Assembly (NCBI GenBank): GCA_015680685.1
Contig: MNCI01004656.1
Coordinates: forward strand, 1,688,985 to 1,752,984
Source of the DNA: Gnetum montanum
Taxonomy: Eukaryota > Streptophyta > Gnetopsida > Gnetales > Gnetaceae
Reading direction: 5' to 3'
Length of the DNA stretch: 64,000 nucleotides
The notes below the pieces were generated by a model that was given only the letters and a program-made list of their open reading frames with translations, did no database searches and had not been told where the DNA came from. Within the stretch, counting starts at the first letter, position 1, and every line of letters starts with the position of its first letter. Both the position numbers and the translations under genes were made by a program. Shown piece by piece: positions 11,747-24,010 of this stretch.

Positions 11747-12869
11747 TCACATGTAATAATACTTTGGATAGGAATGGTTGACCAGATTGGCCAACTCATT
11801 CCCATCCATTTCTATAATTTTGAATGCTCCATTTTCATAGTCTACGGTAATAAGGATGGATCCTTCCCAGTTGGCTAAGAATTTATCCACATACTTGTGT
11901 ATGGATTTGAGAACTAGGACACCTTATTTTATATTATTCTTGGTCAATTTATGGTGGTGTTTTCAATTCTACCTCTCTTGATATTACTTAACATGAGCAA
12001 GTGCCTGCATATGTTGCTTCTCCATCGACTCTAGGTCTATTTTTTGCAACTCCTTACTTTGCTCATCATTGATGAAGTCAGTAAAGGCCACTAAAAGTGA
12101 TGGTATATGCAATTTAAAACCACATCATCATTGGTAAAACCACTTCAAAACCATAAACTAAGCTATAAGGTGTTATACTACTTGCTATATGGTAGGTTGT
12201 ACAATGAGCCCAAAGTTCATGGACAAGTTGCTCATGCAATTTACACTTGGTATTATTTACCATCTTCTTAAGCAAGTTGATGATGGCCTTGTGCGAAAGA
12301 GTGCTTAATGCTTAGGTCATAATAGAAATCCTTTGTGTCTTAGCTTCTAAATTATGGTCCATTATCTATAATTATTTTTATGGTTATGCCAAAATGAGCT
12401 ACAATGCTATCTAGGATGAATTTACAGACTTGTTCAAACATAGTCCTCATTAATGGAATAGCTTCAACACACTTAATAAAGTATTCAATTGTAGCAAAGG
12501 TGAGGATATACCCTACTAATGACTTAAGCATTATAGGTCAAATGATATCCAACCTCCATCATTGAACCAAGCATGTTAGCTGAGTGATGTGCAATTTAGT
12601 CAATGGTACATGTATCAAGTTACTATGCCATTGGCATGTGTCATAGGTCTTAACCTTTTGTAGGCAATCATTCTCCATATAAGACCAAAAATAACATAAT
12701 TGTCTAATTTTAGTGACCATGGCTCTAGGCCCTTTATGTCCTCCATAAATACCATCATGAACCTACTATAGGACTATTCTAGCCTTAACTTTATCAAGCA
12801 CTTTAATAATACACCATCATAGGACTGTTAACATAATGTGTTATCACCTATGATGACATACTACATTAA
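11747..12869 (-). pseudogene. Integrase domain of A2 pol (broken)
   Basis: Aligns with A1 integrase from its C-terminal stop (TGA at 11747-11749) back to the junction with RNase H. The core is more damaged than in A1. A segment around 12285-12310 is shortened, losing the DNA that encodes the YPQSNGQA block in A1, and the D-S-G-P-Q-F region has frame breaks. Near 12450-12500 it reads EYFIKCVEAIPLMRT, equivalent to A1's YFTK-stop-VEAI, so the A1 stop there is not shared. Confidence 0.75.
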
Positions 12870-13544
12870 TCATTTGCATACAACATCCTTTTGAGCAATA
12901 GTCAGGCCTTGTGAAGATTCATCATGCATATGGTAAACTTTGATATCATCATACCACTTCTTAGCAAGAGCAGTATGAACTATGGAAATAAAGGTATCCT
13001 TAGTGTTTTGTGTGATGGGAATAGCATAGTACATGGTTATGTTGGGTAACCTACTAAACACATTTGGTGTTACATTGAGGGCTAACATTGTGATTGTATT
13101 GATTATGAAATCCTCATTTTGGACTATGTGTTGGATATCAATGTCTATAAATTGTTGTAACAATTGCTTCCTTAGGTCACAGTAAGGTTGTAAATGTTTG
13201 GATTTACATGCATAGACCTCTATTACTTGGTTAACCACAAGTTGGAAATCACCTTTGATTATTAACCACTTGATTCCTAGGTCATGAGCTACCATCATTC
13301 CTCTAATCAAACCCATATACTCTGCTATGTTGTTGGTACATGAAAACTCAAAATAATAGCCAAAGGATAAGATTTCACTAGATTGGAACGTTACAATAGC
13401 AGCGACATTGGCCCCATTAGTAGTTGAAGCTCCATAAAAGTGCATGATTGCCTCATAATCCTCAGGCACTTGGATAACAATGTTGATATGTTCATTAGGG
13501 AACCTAAAATCTATGGTTTCTTGGTCATCAACAAGTAATACCAT
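12870..13544 (-). pseudogene. Archaeal-type RNase H domain of A2 pol (longest open frame)
   Basis: Open for 224 codons, the longest frame in the window. It shows the second RNase H of Tat elements: FYGASTTNGANVAAIV, then FEFSCTNNIAEYMGLIRGM and IIKGDFQLVVNQV, then a connector with AKKWYDDIKVY leading to integrase. The family pattern is F-D-G-A-S...N-N-x-A-E-Y...G-D-S. Here the first Asp is Tyr, while the Glu (AEY) and the second Asp (GDF) are kept. Since A1 also has Tyr, the change may predate both copies. The frame has no start of its own; the Met at 13544 is just the first after an upstream stop. It continues in frame-broken form into RT to the right. Confidence 0.85.
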
Positions 13545-13559
13545 GAGTTGTACAACTAT

Positions 13560-14513
13560 AGCTTAACCTTTCATTGATGATTAAGAGATGTAATAAAGGT
13601 CAAACTCCACATTTATGGCTGATTATCAAGATATAAAACTACTTTTGTAGATGTTGGTTATTATGGCTCTAAGTACATTGGCTTTGCAAATGATGTTGAC
13701 TTGGCTTCTAAAGAGGTAGTGTCTCTACTTCTTCAATGAGATGACTAGTGCTAGAAAATACTTCTCCACTTTAGTGCAATAGCTTTTTTGGGCCACTAAT
13801 ACATGGCTAAGGTAGTATACAAGAATCTTAGCACCATCATCATGCTTCTGATAGAGTAGAAAGGCAATGGATGTATCAAAGATAGCAAGGTAGATGTAAA
13901 ATATTTTATTCTCTTTTGGAGGATAGACTATCAGCAGTTGCACCAACTCCTTCTTAAGGTTTTCAAAGGCCTCCTGGCATTGAGCCATCTACTCATTGTG
14001 AAACCCTTTCTTAAGTAAGTGTTGCATAGGTTGTAACTTATCTGTAAGCCAAGTGATAAAAATACAAATAAAGTGCAATCTTCCTTGTAATCCGTAAAGA
14101 TTCATAAGGATGTTAGGTGCTACTAATTTGGACATGGTCTTAACCTTATTAGTATTGACACGTATCCATGCTTTGATCACTATAAAGCTAAGCATCTTAC
14201 TAGTTTTAACATCAAAAACACACTTCTTAGGATGAAGCCAGAGCTCATACTTAAGGCATCACTTAAGCACAAGATCTAGGTCATTAGCATGATTTTTGAC
14301 CACTTTGGACTTAACAACTATATTTTCCACATAATCATTAACCAAACCTAGCATGTAACTGCTAAAGATATAGGTCATGACTCTTTCTAGTAAGTTGCCC
14401 CTACATTCTTAAGGCCAAATGGCATCGTAGTATAGCAAAAGGTACCCTAAAAAATCATGAAGGCCTTGCTATTTTGGTGTTCTAATTTTATCCTAATTTG
14501 GACGTATCCCAAG
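13560..14513 (-). pseudogene. RT C-terminal half and RNase H of A2 pol
   Basis: 13725-13988 is the RNase H N-terminus (CQEAFENLKKELVQLL, then IFYIYLAIFDTSIAFLLY and YYLSHVLVAQKSYCTKVEKY). 13989-14195 is the RT thumb (LYGLQGRLHFICIF). 14196-14513 covers the palm-connection with the LKxC box interrupted by a TGA (DLVLK-stop-CLKYEL), the same stop as in A1. The domain is cut at 14513 by the LTR of element B; the missing N-terminal half continues at 27016. Confidence 0.85.
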
Positions 14514-15372
14514 TGATGAGCAGTGAGTTTACCCTATGCCCAACCATACGAATCACTAATAATCATGTATGATTTGGTTGAATTCCAAGAACTTTAGGAC
14601 TTTTTGTACACTCATTCTAAGAGGTGAAACTCACTATTTTAATCATTGTCTTCCCAACTACACTTGTGAAGTAAAAATATGGTTAAGTATAACTGAGGCA
14701 TATGATTTTTATCATTTTTTATCTTTTTATGTTCTAAGTCATCTAAGGACAAAGAATAATGAATAAAGGGATTTAATTACTAAAGTAGTCTAATAAATAG
14801 TTAACACTTAACTAATCCTAAAATAAGCATATATTCCCACTTTCCATACACATCTTAAACACATATTGCGCTACTAGGTTATCAAACACTAAGTGTTATT
14901 GGGATTACCAAGTGTTCCATGTATGCTCAAAGTGGTCATACTTATGTTTACTATTTAATTTATATTAATTAATTACTTTAATTACTTAAAAAATAAAAGA
15001 AAATTGCTTAAAATATTAAATTCCTAAAGAAATAATTAATATAGTTCAAGTGTTGCAAGGTTTGATCAGAAAGCTCACTTTTATTACTCCACACACTGAA
15101 GTGCTTAGGCATAATAGTGCTCAAATAAAGATCCATACACTCTTTGAATCTTACTATGGGCATTTAGAAAAATATTCTAATTTTTGGGAAGAAAAATTGC
15201 AAGAACTTTGTTATAACTATGAGACTTGATGCCATAAATGCAGCAAAAGCACACATTTATAGGCAAAAATAGGATGCCCCATTAATGGGTACACATTAAT
15301 AGGTCAAAACCTACATTGATAGGATCACATCAAAGAGATCCCATTGACACATCCAAATCATATGACTCATCA
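14514..15372 (-). repeat. 3' LTR of element B
   Basis: Begins TGATGAGCAG and ends GACTCATCA on the plus strand, giving the usual TG...CA ends within a short inverted repeat. Aligns with 26139-27015. A TATA-type box lies on the minus strand at about 15252-15265 (CCTATAAATGT). Confidence 0.85.
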
Positions 15373-18300
15373 TATCCCCATGACTCAATGAAAACATGTT
15401 CTTGAGCTCCTTACAAAATTGGAATGTTATGGGATTATTGACTAACAAAACAAACACACAAATAACATGAAAAAAACTAAGTACCTAAGTGTATGGTTTT
15501 ATAATGATTACAAAATTTTGGTGTTTAGGACAAAAAAATTAAACACCAAGACAAAACTAACAAACACAATTCCTCTAATGGGAGAAAGATTATGAAGAAG
15601 ATCAAATGGTCTGAGGTGGTGGAGGCTCCTGAGGTTTCAATGGACTTTCTCTTGCTTCAAGTGCATGTGGTGGTTGAGGCGATTATCATTTTCCCATAGC
15701 AACTGCAACTTCAAGTGAAAGATGAAAGGCATCAAATAATGCTTTCATCTTCTCCTTATCACTCTGGGAATCATTCATAGTCCATGTTGCATCACCATTA
15801 TGAGTTGGAATGTGAATATTGCATGAACAAGACATTATCAAAAACAACTCCTTAACATTCATGAACCAAGCAGCAACTTGTTTACATTTTATATCGAATG
15901 CTCTAAGTGCTTTGAGTAGTTCCTAATAGTTGTTCATCCTCTTGGACAAGTTCTCAACAATTGATCATTGATCAATGAACTTTGCCTTGAGAACCTTCAG
16001 TTTAACATTGGCAATATCAAGCTTCTACTTCGTGTCTTTGTGATGCCTAAACTCTACCTCATAAAGTATGTATGAGCTAGCCACATGTTTCTCTAATTTT
16101 TATTGTAGCCTACTAGAAGTTAGAATCACCAAATTTTCATAACAAATATTATCAAACACCATGTACTCCATCATCCCCTACATTTTTAGCTCTTTCATGC
16201 AAATCTCCACTTTGTTGTAGTCATTGAGCCCATCAAAGATAGGCTACCAAACATTGCCTTCTTCCTTGAGCTACTAGAGGTCCTCATTGATTTTTTCCTT
16301 CTCTATCTGAATGTGTTTTCATTAATTTCTTTTTTTATACCAGCCTAATCTCTATAATGGTCCGTAACCCTCTCAAATTTGAGAGTCTCATTCCTCTAGG
16401 AAACTATCTTTATTGAAAATTCTTGGTAAAATGGAGAGATTTCTATTTTTGCTACCAAACTTCTTAACTCATTATTTACTTTGGCTAGGTTCTCCTATTG
16501 TTGATGGATAAAATCTTGCATTTACGACTTCTACACATCAACATTCTATAAGTAATGATTTTTTGTGGTCAAAATTTCATTCTCATGGCATGTCTAGATA
16601 AAGTCATTTTGAATGGTATATGTTTTAGCATTGGCAAAGGATTGGTCAAAGATGATAGTCTCCTTCACACCATCAACCTTTTTGAGCTTGTCCTAAAGCT
16701 ATTTAAAAGTTTCAAATTTTGTCAACATAGGGTTGAGAAATTCAGGATTAGCTAGGAAGGCTCTTAATTCAGTAACCTTTGTAGACAAGTGTTGGTTCTC
16801 ATCTTGGTTTGGTTCAAGTTGTCCCTCCAATATGATGCATTTGCCCCTTGCTTCTAGTAGCTCTGACTAGGTTACAATGATGGTAATTAGAAAATTAAAG
16901 ACATCTAAAATTAGTTACTTGGTTCCCACCAATTGGTCAAGCAACTCCTTGTGTTGGGCTACACTTAATCTGCCACTAAGGATTCCTATGAATATTTGCA
17001 CATCTCTAAGTGAAAAAATGTCTAGTATAGATGCCATACTTGCATTCAATGCTTTATTAATTGTATCAATAATCACCTTTCTCACTATCTCCTACCCATG
17101 GTGCTACATCACCAAGACAATTGTTCCCTCACCCTCCTCTAGATGCACTGAAAAAGTAGTAGTGTTTCTAAAAACTTTTGGAAATTTTTCCTATTGAGAG
17201 AGAGATATCATTACCTCGTAGGTGCTAGGATTTGATCTAGCAGGTATATGCATTGTTTGAACTAAGAAAATTATCCCACCTCCTTCCAACTGGCTTATGG
17301 TTCAAGCCATTTTGTTAAGGTTTCTCATTGCTAGGTGATACACAGATGGATCACCACCACCCATTCTTTCTTACTACTCCTGCTCCCACAAGACCTACTC
17401 TTAGATCTCATAGATGTGTTTAATGGTAATGTGGGATTCCAATGTTGTTTCATGAGTGGGTAATGGAGGTGCTGGTTGCTACTTCTCTTCTTAAATGACT
17501 TTGAAAAGAACTTTATCCTTCATCATCTCTACCCATAAAGTAGATGGAGCACATCAAATTATGTCATTTATGTAGTATGTTATTCCTTCCCTTTATCATA
17601 ATTTTTGAATGAGACATGGAAAGGGAAGTTCCTTTCATTAAACCACTTATCTATCTCAAGATAGATTAGCTATGGAAGATTAATTGGGAATGTACCACTT
17701 ATAGCAGCACATGCATAGGTAGAGAAAGTTGTGATCTTTCTTGGCCTCAGCATTGGATTAAGGTGGAAGGCTACAATCTTAAAGTATGCATGCTCCATCA
17801 TGGTGAGTGCACCAAACTTCTACAGTCTACTGCATAAAATTGTTGTGTCCATTCTTTCTTGACACTAGGATTTGCTTGCATGGGGATTTTAGCAAGCATT
17901 TTCTAGTTTTTGGTAACCCATAGGTTGCTACTATGAATTTCACTGAGTAGGACACTAAAATGTCCTTAGTCTTGATCATTGAACTAGCCAGTCGATTGTT
18001 TCAAAACAAGTATGTTTCTCCCATGTATTACTCCTCGCTGAAAGTGATTATGGGCCACATGGGAGATTTCTATAATTGAGCTTTAACTTCTAGAGGTGAA
18101 AACTAAAAGAAAGGTCTAAAGTTAAACTCTTGAAGCATGAATTTCTAGACCTCCTTGTTTGCAATTTTCTTGAGAAAAGCCTCCATCAAGATAACCTTAA
18201 GGTTTGATTTATACCTTGGTGCCTCATCTCGGTGAGACTGTTTTGTTGTAGCTTGTTCTTTGGAAATCTATTAGATAGATTCCACTTTGGGCTCCTCAAA

Positions 18301-18440
18301 AGAGATCCCATTACATGGGTTTCTATTTGCTCATGGGGATATTCTTGGCCCCTTCCTACTTTTGGCTATTTTCCCTTGATATAGATGGTCCTCCTTCTTG
18401 CATGTGCTTTTTCTAAGGTGTCATTTGTGGCCACACATAA
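15373..18440 (-). pseudogene. Extra 3' ORF of element B (post-integrase, unknown function)
   Basis: Read leftwards from about 18440, one main frame with scattered stops gives a protein of several hundred residues. It includes LMEAFLKKIANKEVWKFML (near 18160), then PMWPIITFSEE (near 18060). Later comes a helical, Lys/Glu-rich stretch likely to form coiled coil (15900-16900), then NGDATWTMNDSQSDKEKMKA and a Pro-rich tail (15600-15660). Most stops are CAA/CAG/TGG decay products, so a long ORF once existed. Element C has the same ORF at 37250-39400. Athila elements are known to carry an env-like ORF at this position, but I see no signal peptide or membrane segment here and do not claim envelope function. 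Confidence 0.55.
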
Positions 18441-20589
18441 CCAAGGATTAGCATACAATGAGAAACTTATAACATGTTAGTACCTTTTCTCATTGAGCAA
18501 TTACACTTAGGCTACATTTGGACCATGTTAGATTGATAATTTTTTATTATTTTAATGATTTTTAGCTAGAATGACACCAAAACTTATTGGAAGGATTTAA
18601 CTCTCATGATTTGATGTTTTCATGTTTATTTCTTAGTTAATCCTTTGTGGGAGTTATAAATGTTTTCAAAAACATTTTTGTCAAAAAAGTTAGGATTTAT
18701 GGCCCCCATGATGAAGAGATTAATTATAGTAGCTATAGGGTTGAAGAATGGAGTAATTCAAACAAATGGTTAGAAAGATATGGCTCTTGAAAGGTTTTGG
18801 GCTTTGAAAGTTAAAAATCTCTCTCTTTCTCTCTCTCTCTCTCTCGCCACCCCCCCAAACCTTCACTCATTTATGAGAAAATGTAAAACATTCTTAATTT
18901 TTCATGCATATTTATAGGCATTTTTTCCTTACATCAATGGGATCCCATTGACAAGTTCGCATCAAGAAGTGGGATGCATATACATGGCCCTATTGATAGA
19001 GTTGTTGGATAAAATTTTTCACATTAAAAATTTCAAAAAATATGAGTTTTCTTATGAAATTATGATCGATAGAGATCTAGAAAAGCCATGAACATGATGA
19101 AATACTTGAAGAGGATTTATGAATGCATAAAAATTAGAGAATGAAATTTTATAGATAAAAATGGCTTAAGGAGTGCATAGTTGGATGTAATCGATGGGGT
19201 GCATGAAGGATTTGACTATGGAAATTCCTAAGGATAAGCAACCTAACTAATCCAACTAAGAGATATGTAAGTGGATCCTTACCATAGCAAGCTCATGCCC
19301 TTTTTTCCCTTGCATGTCCTCAAAACATGGAGTTTATGCATCCCATAGGCGATGAATGATTATGAAAATTTAAGAATCAAATCTAGAAGAATATACCTAA
19401 GAATTTCAACACATAAAACTAAGACATTGAACAAAAACATGAACACCCAATAGTGATGTGAATTATAGAAAGAATAGATGGATGTTAAAGAAGATGGAAT
19501 GGAATTCTTAATTGTGGTCACATGAAATCCCTTGTGGATCTTATATTTAAATGACTTGATAAAGTCCATCCTTAGTCCAGATTAAAACCAACCACTTTCC
19601 ATGACTTTGCATCATCACTCTAAGACCAATCCACCCCCTCAAGACACAATAATGCTCCCATATATTAAACATTTTTATTTATTAGAGAAGAAAAGAAAAT
19701 TAGGAAGTGAGAAATGGCCTTAGTTAGAGGGGACCTTCAACCATGGGTAACATGTCTTTCTAGTCCGATAATCAATGCTTATAGCTTGTGATTTTGTCTA
19801 ACGTGTGTGCTTTAAATTCTCATCATGTTTTATTTTGAATTGTATGTTTTTATGGATTTTTTTAATGGAAACCACTTCATGAAAAGACTTATTAACTTAT
19901 TGTTATTGGTTAACATGGAGTAGTAAAAGATCCATGAAAACACAATTACACTCAAGTAAGTAGAAAGGTACAAAGAATGTTGAATCTCCTTAAAGTCACA
20001 CCCTTTTCAAACCTTTAAATCTTTCCCAAGTTTAGAACTACCGAGGTCATTGGTTTGTTAATGTTTTAGTAATGAAAAGGAACCTCATACTTCCAAAACC
20101 AAGAAGACCATAGAATTTGTGGATGGATGGATGACATGGACTCACTATCTATTCCATGAAAAAGAAGCTCTATCATAGTCATTAGTCATCAAAATTCAAA
20201 AAATGGAAATGAGACATTAGCAATCAAAATAATTAGGTACAAACCACCATTAGCAATAGCTACAACATCACTATGTCCTATTGGCAACAAAGCAATTTAT
20301 AGAAATCAATAAGAAAATAGTCTAAAATAAAGTAAAATATAAAACAAATTGTAAAATATTCATGAAAGATAAAACATACTAATTATGTTGTAAAAAAATG
20401 GAAAAAACAAAAAAAGTGTGAAACAAAAAGTATAAAAACAACAAAGTGTAAAACAAAAAATTGTAAACCAGAAACGTGTAAAAACTAAAGAGCAACTTTA
20501 ATGATTAGCATTAATGGCCATCTCCTACATAATTAAGTTGAAAGGAGGAGCTTTGAAAGATCGAGCATGGTTATCTATCAGATGAGATG
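18441..20589 (-). other. Non-coding spacer of element B with a (CT)n run
   Basis: Between the integrase end and the extra 3' ORF. It aligns with 39420-41400 of element C. It contains a (CT)n microsatellite at 18819-18846 followed by a C7 run. No reading frame or RNA gene is recognised; small open frames here, for example 19360-19569, have no family resemblance. Confidence 0.5.
18819..18846. repeat. (CT)n microsatellite
   Basis: About 13 CT units with one TT interruption, directly followed by CGCCACCCCCCC. Not conserved in element C, so it arose in this copy. Confidence 0.9.
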
Positions 20590-21900
20590 TTTCTTGCACT
20601 GGCTTGTTTGAGCTCATGAAAGGGTTTAACTTGTTGCATGTTGACCAGTTGCTTTTTGTTTGGGCTCTTAGGTTTGTAAATCAACATGTCCATAGAAGGA
20701 AAGCTTTCATAAATGATGTAAGGCCTTTCCAAAATTTTTTGGAACTTGTCCTTTTGAAGGACATGTGTTGGGTTCTAGTAGAGGACCATGTCTTTAGGTT
20801 GAAATTTTACTTTTCTTATTCTAAAGTCATGACATTTTTTCTTAAATGCATTTTTACTTCATTTAAGAATAGGGCCACTAATCAATTCTTATCTAGCACA
20901 TTAGGGATGATTAATATTTATTTTTGTGCTAGGCTAAGATAAAGGTCAAGGTTGCAAGCTATTGAAAGTGTACAAATCTTATATTGAATGGGAAGTATTG
21001 GTAATTTTCTAAACACAAGCTTATAGGGAGAATAGCCTATAGGAAGTTTTTATGTTAAGTGGTATGCATAGAGGGTATCATTAAGTTTTGTGCACTAGTC
21101 TCTCCTATATTTGCTAATTGTTCGCATTAGGATTTTAGAGATCTTCCTATTGGTAACTTCTACTTGACTATTGGCTTGAGGATGGTAGGATGTTGTTAGT
21201 TTATGTTTGACCTCCAAGTATTGCATGAGCTTGCAATAGGTAATGCCTTTAAAGTGAGTACCAATGTCAGAAATTAGTGCACATGGCACTCCAAACCTAT
21301 TTACAATATTTTGTTGTATAAACCATGTAGTAGTTGAAGATGTAAAGTTAGTAACAGATGTTTCTTCTACCCATTTATTACAATAGTTAACAATAACTAT
21401 AATGTAAAATTTTCCATTTAACATGGGCATGATGGAACCCATGAAGTTTATGCTACAAATGTCAAAGGGTTCTAGTGGCTAAATCCACTACTAAGGATCC
21501 TCCATTCAAGTGGTTATCCCACCATCTCATTGATAGTGTTCACAATAGTGAACAAAGTGATGAGCATCCATGAAGATTATTGGCCAATAATACCTTACCA
21601 TTAGGATCTTAATGACCATTCATCTCTCTACATAGTGGCCCACATAAGGACCCTTTTGAGCATATTGAAGAACACATAGTTGATCAACATCAAGAACACA
21701 CCAACAAACTAGGCTATCAATGCACACCTTGTAAAGGTGTCTACTAATCTCCTAGTGATCTAACTCTTTTGGCATCTCCTGAGTAGAAATATAAGTGAGG
21801 ATTCCATCATACCATGTAGGTTCAGTAAACACTTCTCTATTTATCACACCAGCAAAGAGCAGTTCATGAGGAAATTGATCAAAGATCCTCCTCTTTGTTA
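20590..21900 (-). pseudogene. Integrase of element B
   Basis: HHCC zinc finger at about 21530-21690 (YYWPIIFMDAHHFVHYCEHY, with the last Cys changed to Tyr). The core open frame 21095-21442 has NYCNKWVEE (the first catalytic Asp position reads Asn), SDIGTHFKG with the second Asp, and SYHPQANSQVEVTNRK with the catalytic Glu kept. C-terminal domain 20600-20830: FQPKDMVLY, a TAG, then FQKILERPYIIYESFPSMDM and VNMQQVKPFHELK. Only stops and a few substitutions separate it from a full Athila-type integrase. Confidence 0.88.
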
Positions 21901-23400
21901 TCTTGTTGTAACTAAGACAAGTGATCAATGATCACATTCTCAATTCCCTTTTGATCTACCATTGTGAGATCAAACTCTTCTAAGATCATAACCCATCATA
22001 TGACATGGGAGCTCACTATCAACTTGTTCATGAGGAAATGAATGGCACAGTGATCCATGTGCACAAACACCTTGTATCCAAGCACATAGTACCTAAATTT
22101 CTCCAAGGAATACACCACTATGATTAGCTCTTTCTCTGTTATGTAGTTGAGCTATGTACCTATAATTATTTAGCTTTCATAGTGGATGTAATAAGGATAT
22201 TTCTAATCATTCAACTACATAAGCACTACTCCCAAGGCATAATTTGATGCATCCATCATGATGTGAAATGATTGGGACTAATAAAGTGCTTGTAAAACTG
22301 GATTTTCTACAAGCTTCTCCTTGAGCTATTGGAATGTCTTTATGCATTCCTTAGTTCATATAAATGGAGCATCTTTCTTTGTAATCTTGACCAACAATTT
22401 CAAAATCTTAGAAAAATTTTCTATAAATTTCCAGTAGTATCCAGTGAGTCTAAGGAATTACTAAACATATTTAATGGTTTTCAATTTGTGGGTTATTCCT
22501 TTCATGATCTCATATTTTTATGGTTCATCTCTATCTTTGTTTGGGAAATTCTATGTCCCAACACAATGCCCTCCTAAACCATCATATGGCTCTTTTTCTA
22601 ATTGAGCCAAAGATTGATCTCCATTTACCTTTTAAGAACTTTCTCATGATATTCTAAGACTTGCTTAAACATAGCACCATAGGTGCAAAAGTCACCCATG
22701 AAGAATTCTAACCTACTATCAATCTACTACTGAAAAATGCTAAGGACAAGGTATTGGAAGCTTGTAGGATCATTTCATAGAACAAATGGCATCTTTCAAT
22801 ATGCAAAATTCCCCCATGAACTTGTGAATGTATTTTTGGCTTGATCCTACAATGTAATCTAAATTTGGTTATAGCCACAATAATCATCCAAAAACCTATA
22901 GAAACAATGCCCAAAAATAGTGTCCAACACCTTGTTCATAAATGGCAATAGAAAGTGATCTTTGTAGGTCACCATGTTTAAAAGCCTAAAATCAATACAT
23001 ACCCTCCACTTGGCACCTTTTGTAAGCTCAATTACAAATGGGCTAACCCATTTGCTATCTACAATATGATAGATGAGCCTTTCCTTAAGGAGTTGTTCAA
23101 TTTCCTCCTTAACAATCTACTTCAATTTGGGATTTAGCCATTTTTGTGGCTACGTCTTTGGCTTGATGAAAACATTAGTATAGATGTGATGCTAGCATAT
23201 CCTAAGATTAATCTTAGTTAGTTTAGGATATGACCAAGTAAAGGCTTTTATGCATTTGTTAACCATGTTCAATAACTTCTCTTTCTACCTAGAAGTAAGG
23301 TTGTCATTAATTATCACCAACTTGCCATTTTCTAGGAATGAATAATCCATGTTGGTAGGTAGAGGTTTTAACTCTAAGGGCTCTTGTTTAAAATTTTTAG
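21901..23400 (-). pseudogene. Reverse transcriptase and RNase H of element B
   Basis: RT palm motif FLDDYCGYNQI with its catalytic Asp is readable at about 22840-22880, preceded by PFMNKVLDTIFGH. The second motif, FMDDFSVYG in the family, reads FFMGDFCTYG (22688-22702), so one of the paired Asp residues is Gly. RNase H follows toward 22000-22300, with remnants of the TEKELLAVVYALEKF and TDHxAI boxes broken by stops. The upstream RT start near 23330-23400 matches the LPxxMEYAFL segment that is intact in element C. Confidence 0.82.
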
Positions 23401-23779
23401 GGATTTCAACCTCTCCCCAATAAGTGTCATTAGGATCATTATTAGAGAGTTGGTGATGAACTTACTCTAGTTCATCCATGCCTGTAACATAGTCATTAGT
23501 TATGATCTTAGTGAACTCCATGCAAAGTGTGTTGCTTTCAGGATCAACTGTTAGCCACTAGGTACGCTCTTGTTGTGTGGCCACTACATATCGGCACCTT
23601 TGAATTTTAGATTCATCTATGTACTATTTGCATACTTTGATTAATGAACTTTTGATAAATCATAATTTCTACCCATAGTTGCATCCTATATCATTATACA
23701 CAATGCATGAAACTCTCTTCTTCTTGATCTTTTCAAAAGTAGTTTCCTTGAAAATTTCTAAGGAAAGATCTCTGATTCC

Positions 23780-24010
23780 CAAGAATGCATCAATAGTGCT
23801 TAGTCAATTCCTTCCCATGATGATTAGGAAGTTCCCCTTGCAATTGTCAACACAAATCACAAGGAAATCAATAGGATATGACCACCCACAAATAATGATC
23901 ATAATGTCCTCCACTAATCCCATGGGAATAGTGATGGACTGATCTACCAACTCAAGATGAATGTTACTCTTCTTGAGTGTAGACAAGTTCCAAGCTTTGT
24001 ACATCTCATG
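23780..24010 (-). pseudogene. Aspartic protease C-terminal part of element B
   Basis: Open frame 23804-24004 reads LKKSNIHLELVDQSITIP, then GLVEDIMIIICGWSYPIDFL and FLIIMGRN. This is the plant Athila-type protease pattern of L-Q-L-A-D-R-S...G-V-V-E-D-V-L-V...F-P-V-D-F...P-L-I-L-G-R. The catalytic D-x-G box lies further upstream, where the frame is broken. Confidence 0.82.

Noticed and set aside
16877-17197. 106-codon plus-strand frame, with a related frame at 38055-38351 in element C
   Set aside because: Both are shadows of the minus-strand extra 3' ORF of elements B and C; similarity follows from the shared element.
20604-20942. 112-codon plus-strand frame
   Set aside because: Lies antisense over the element B integrase C-terminal domain, which explains its openness.
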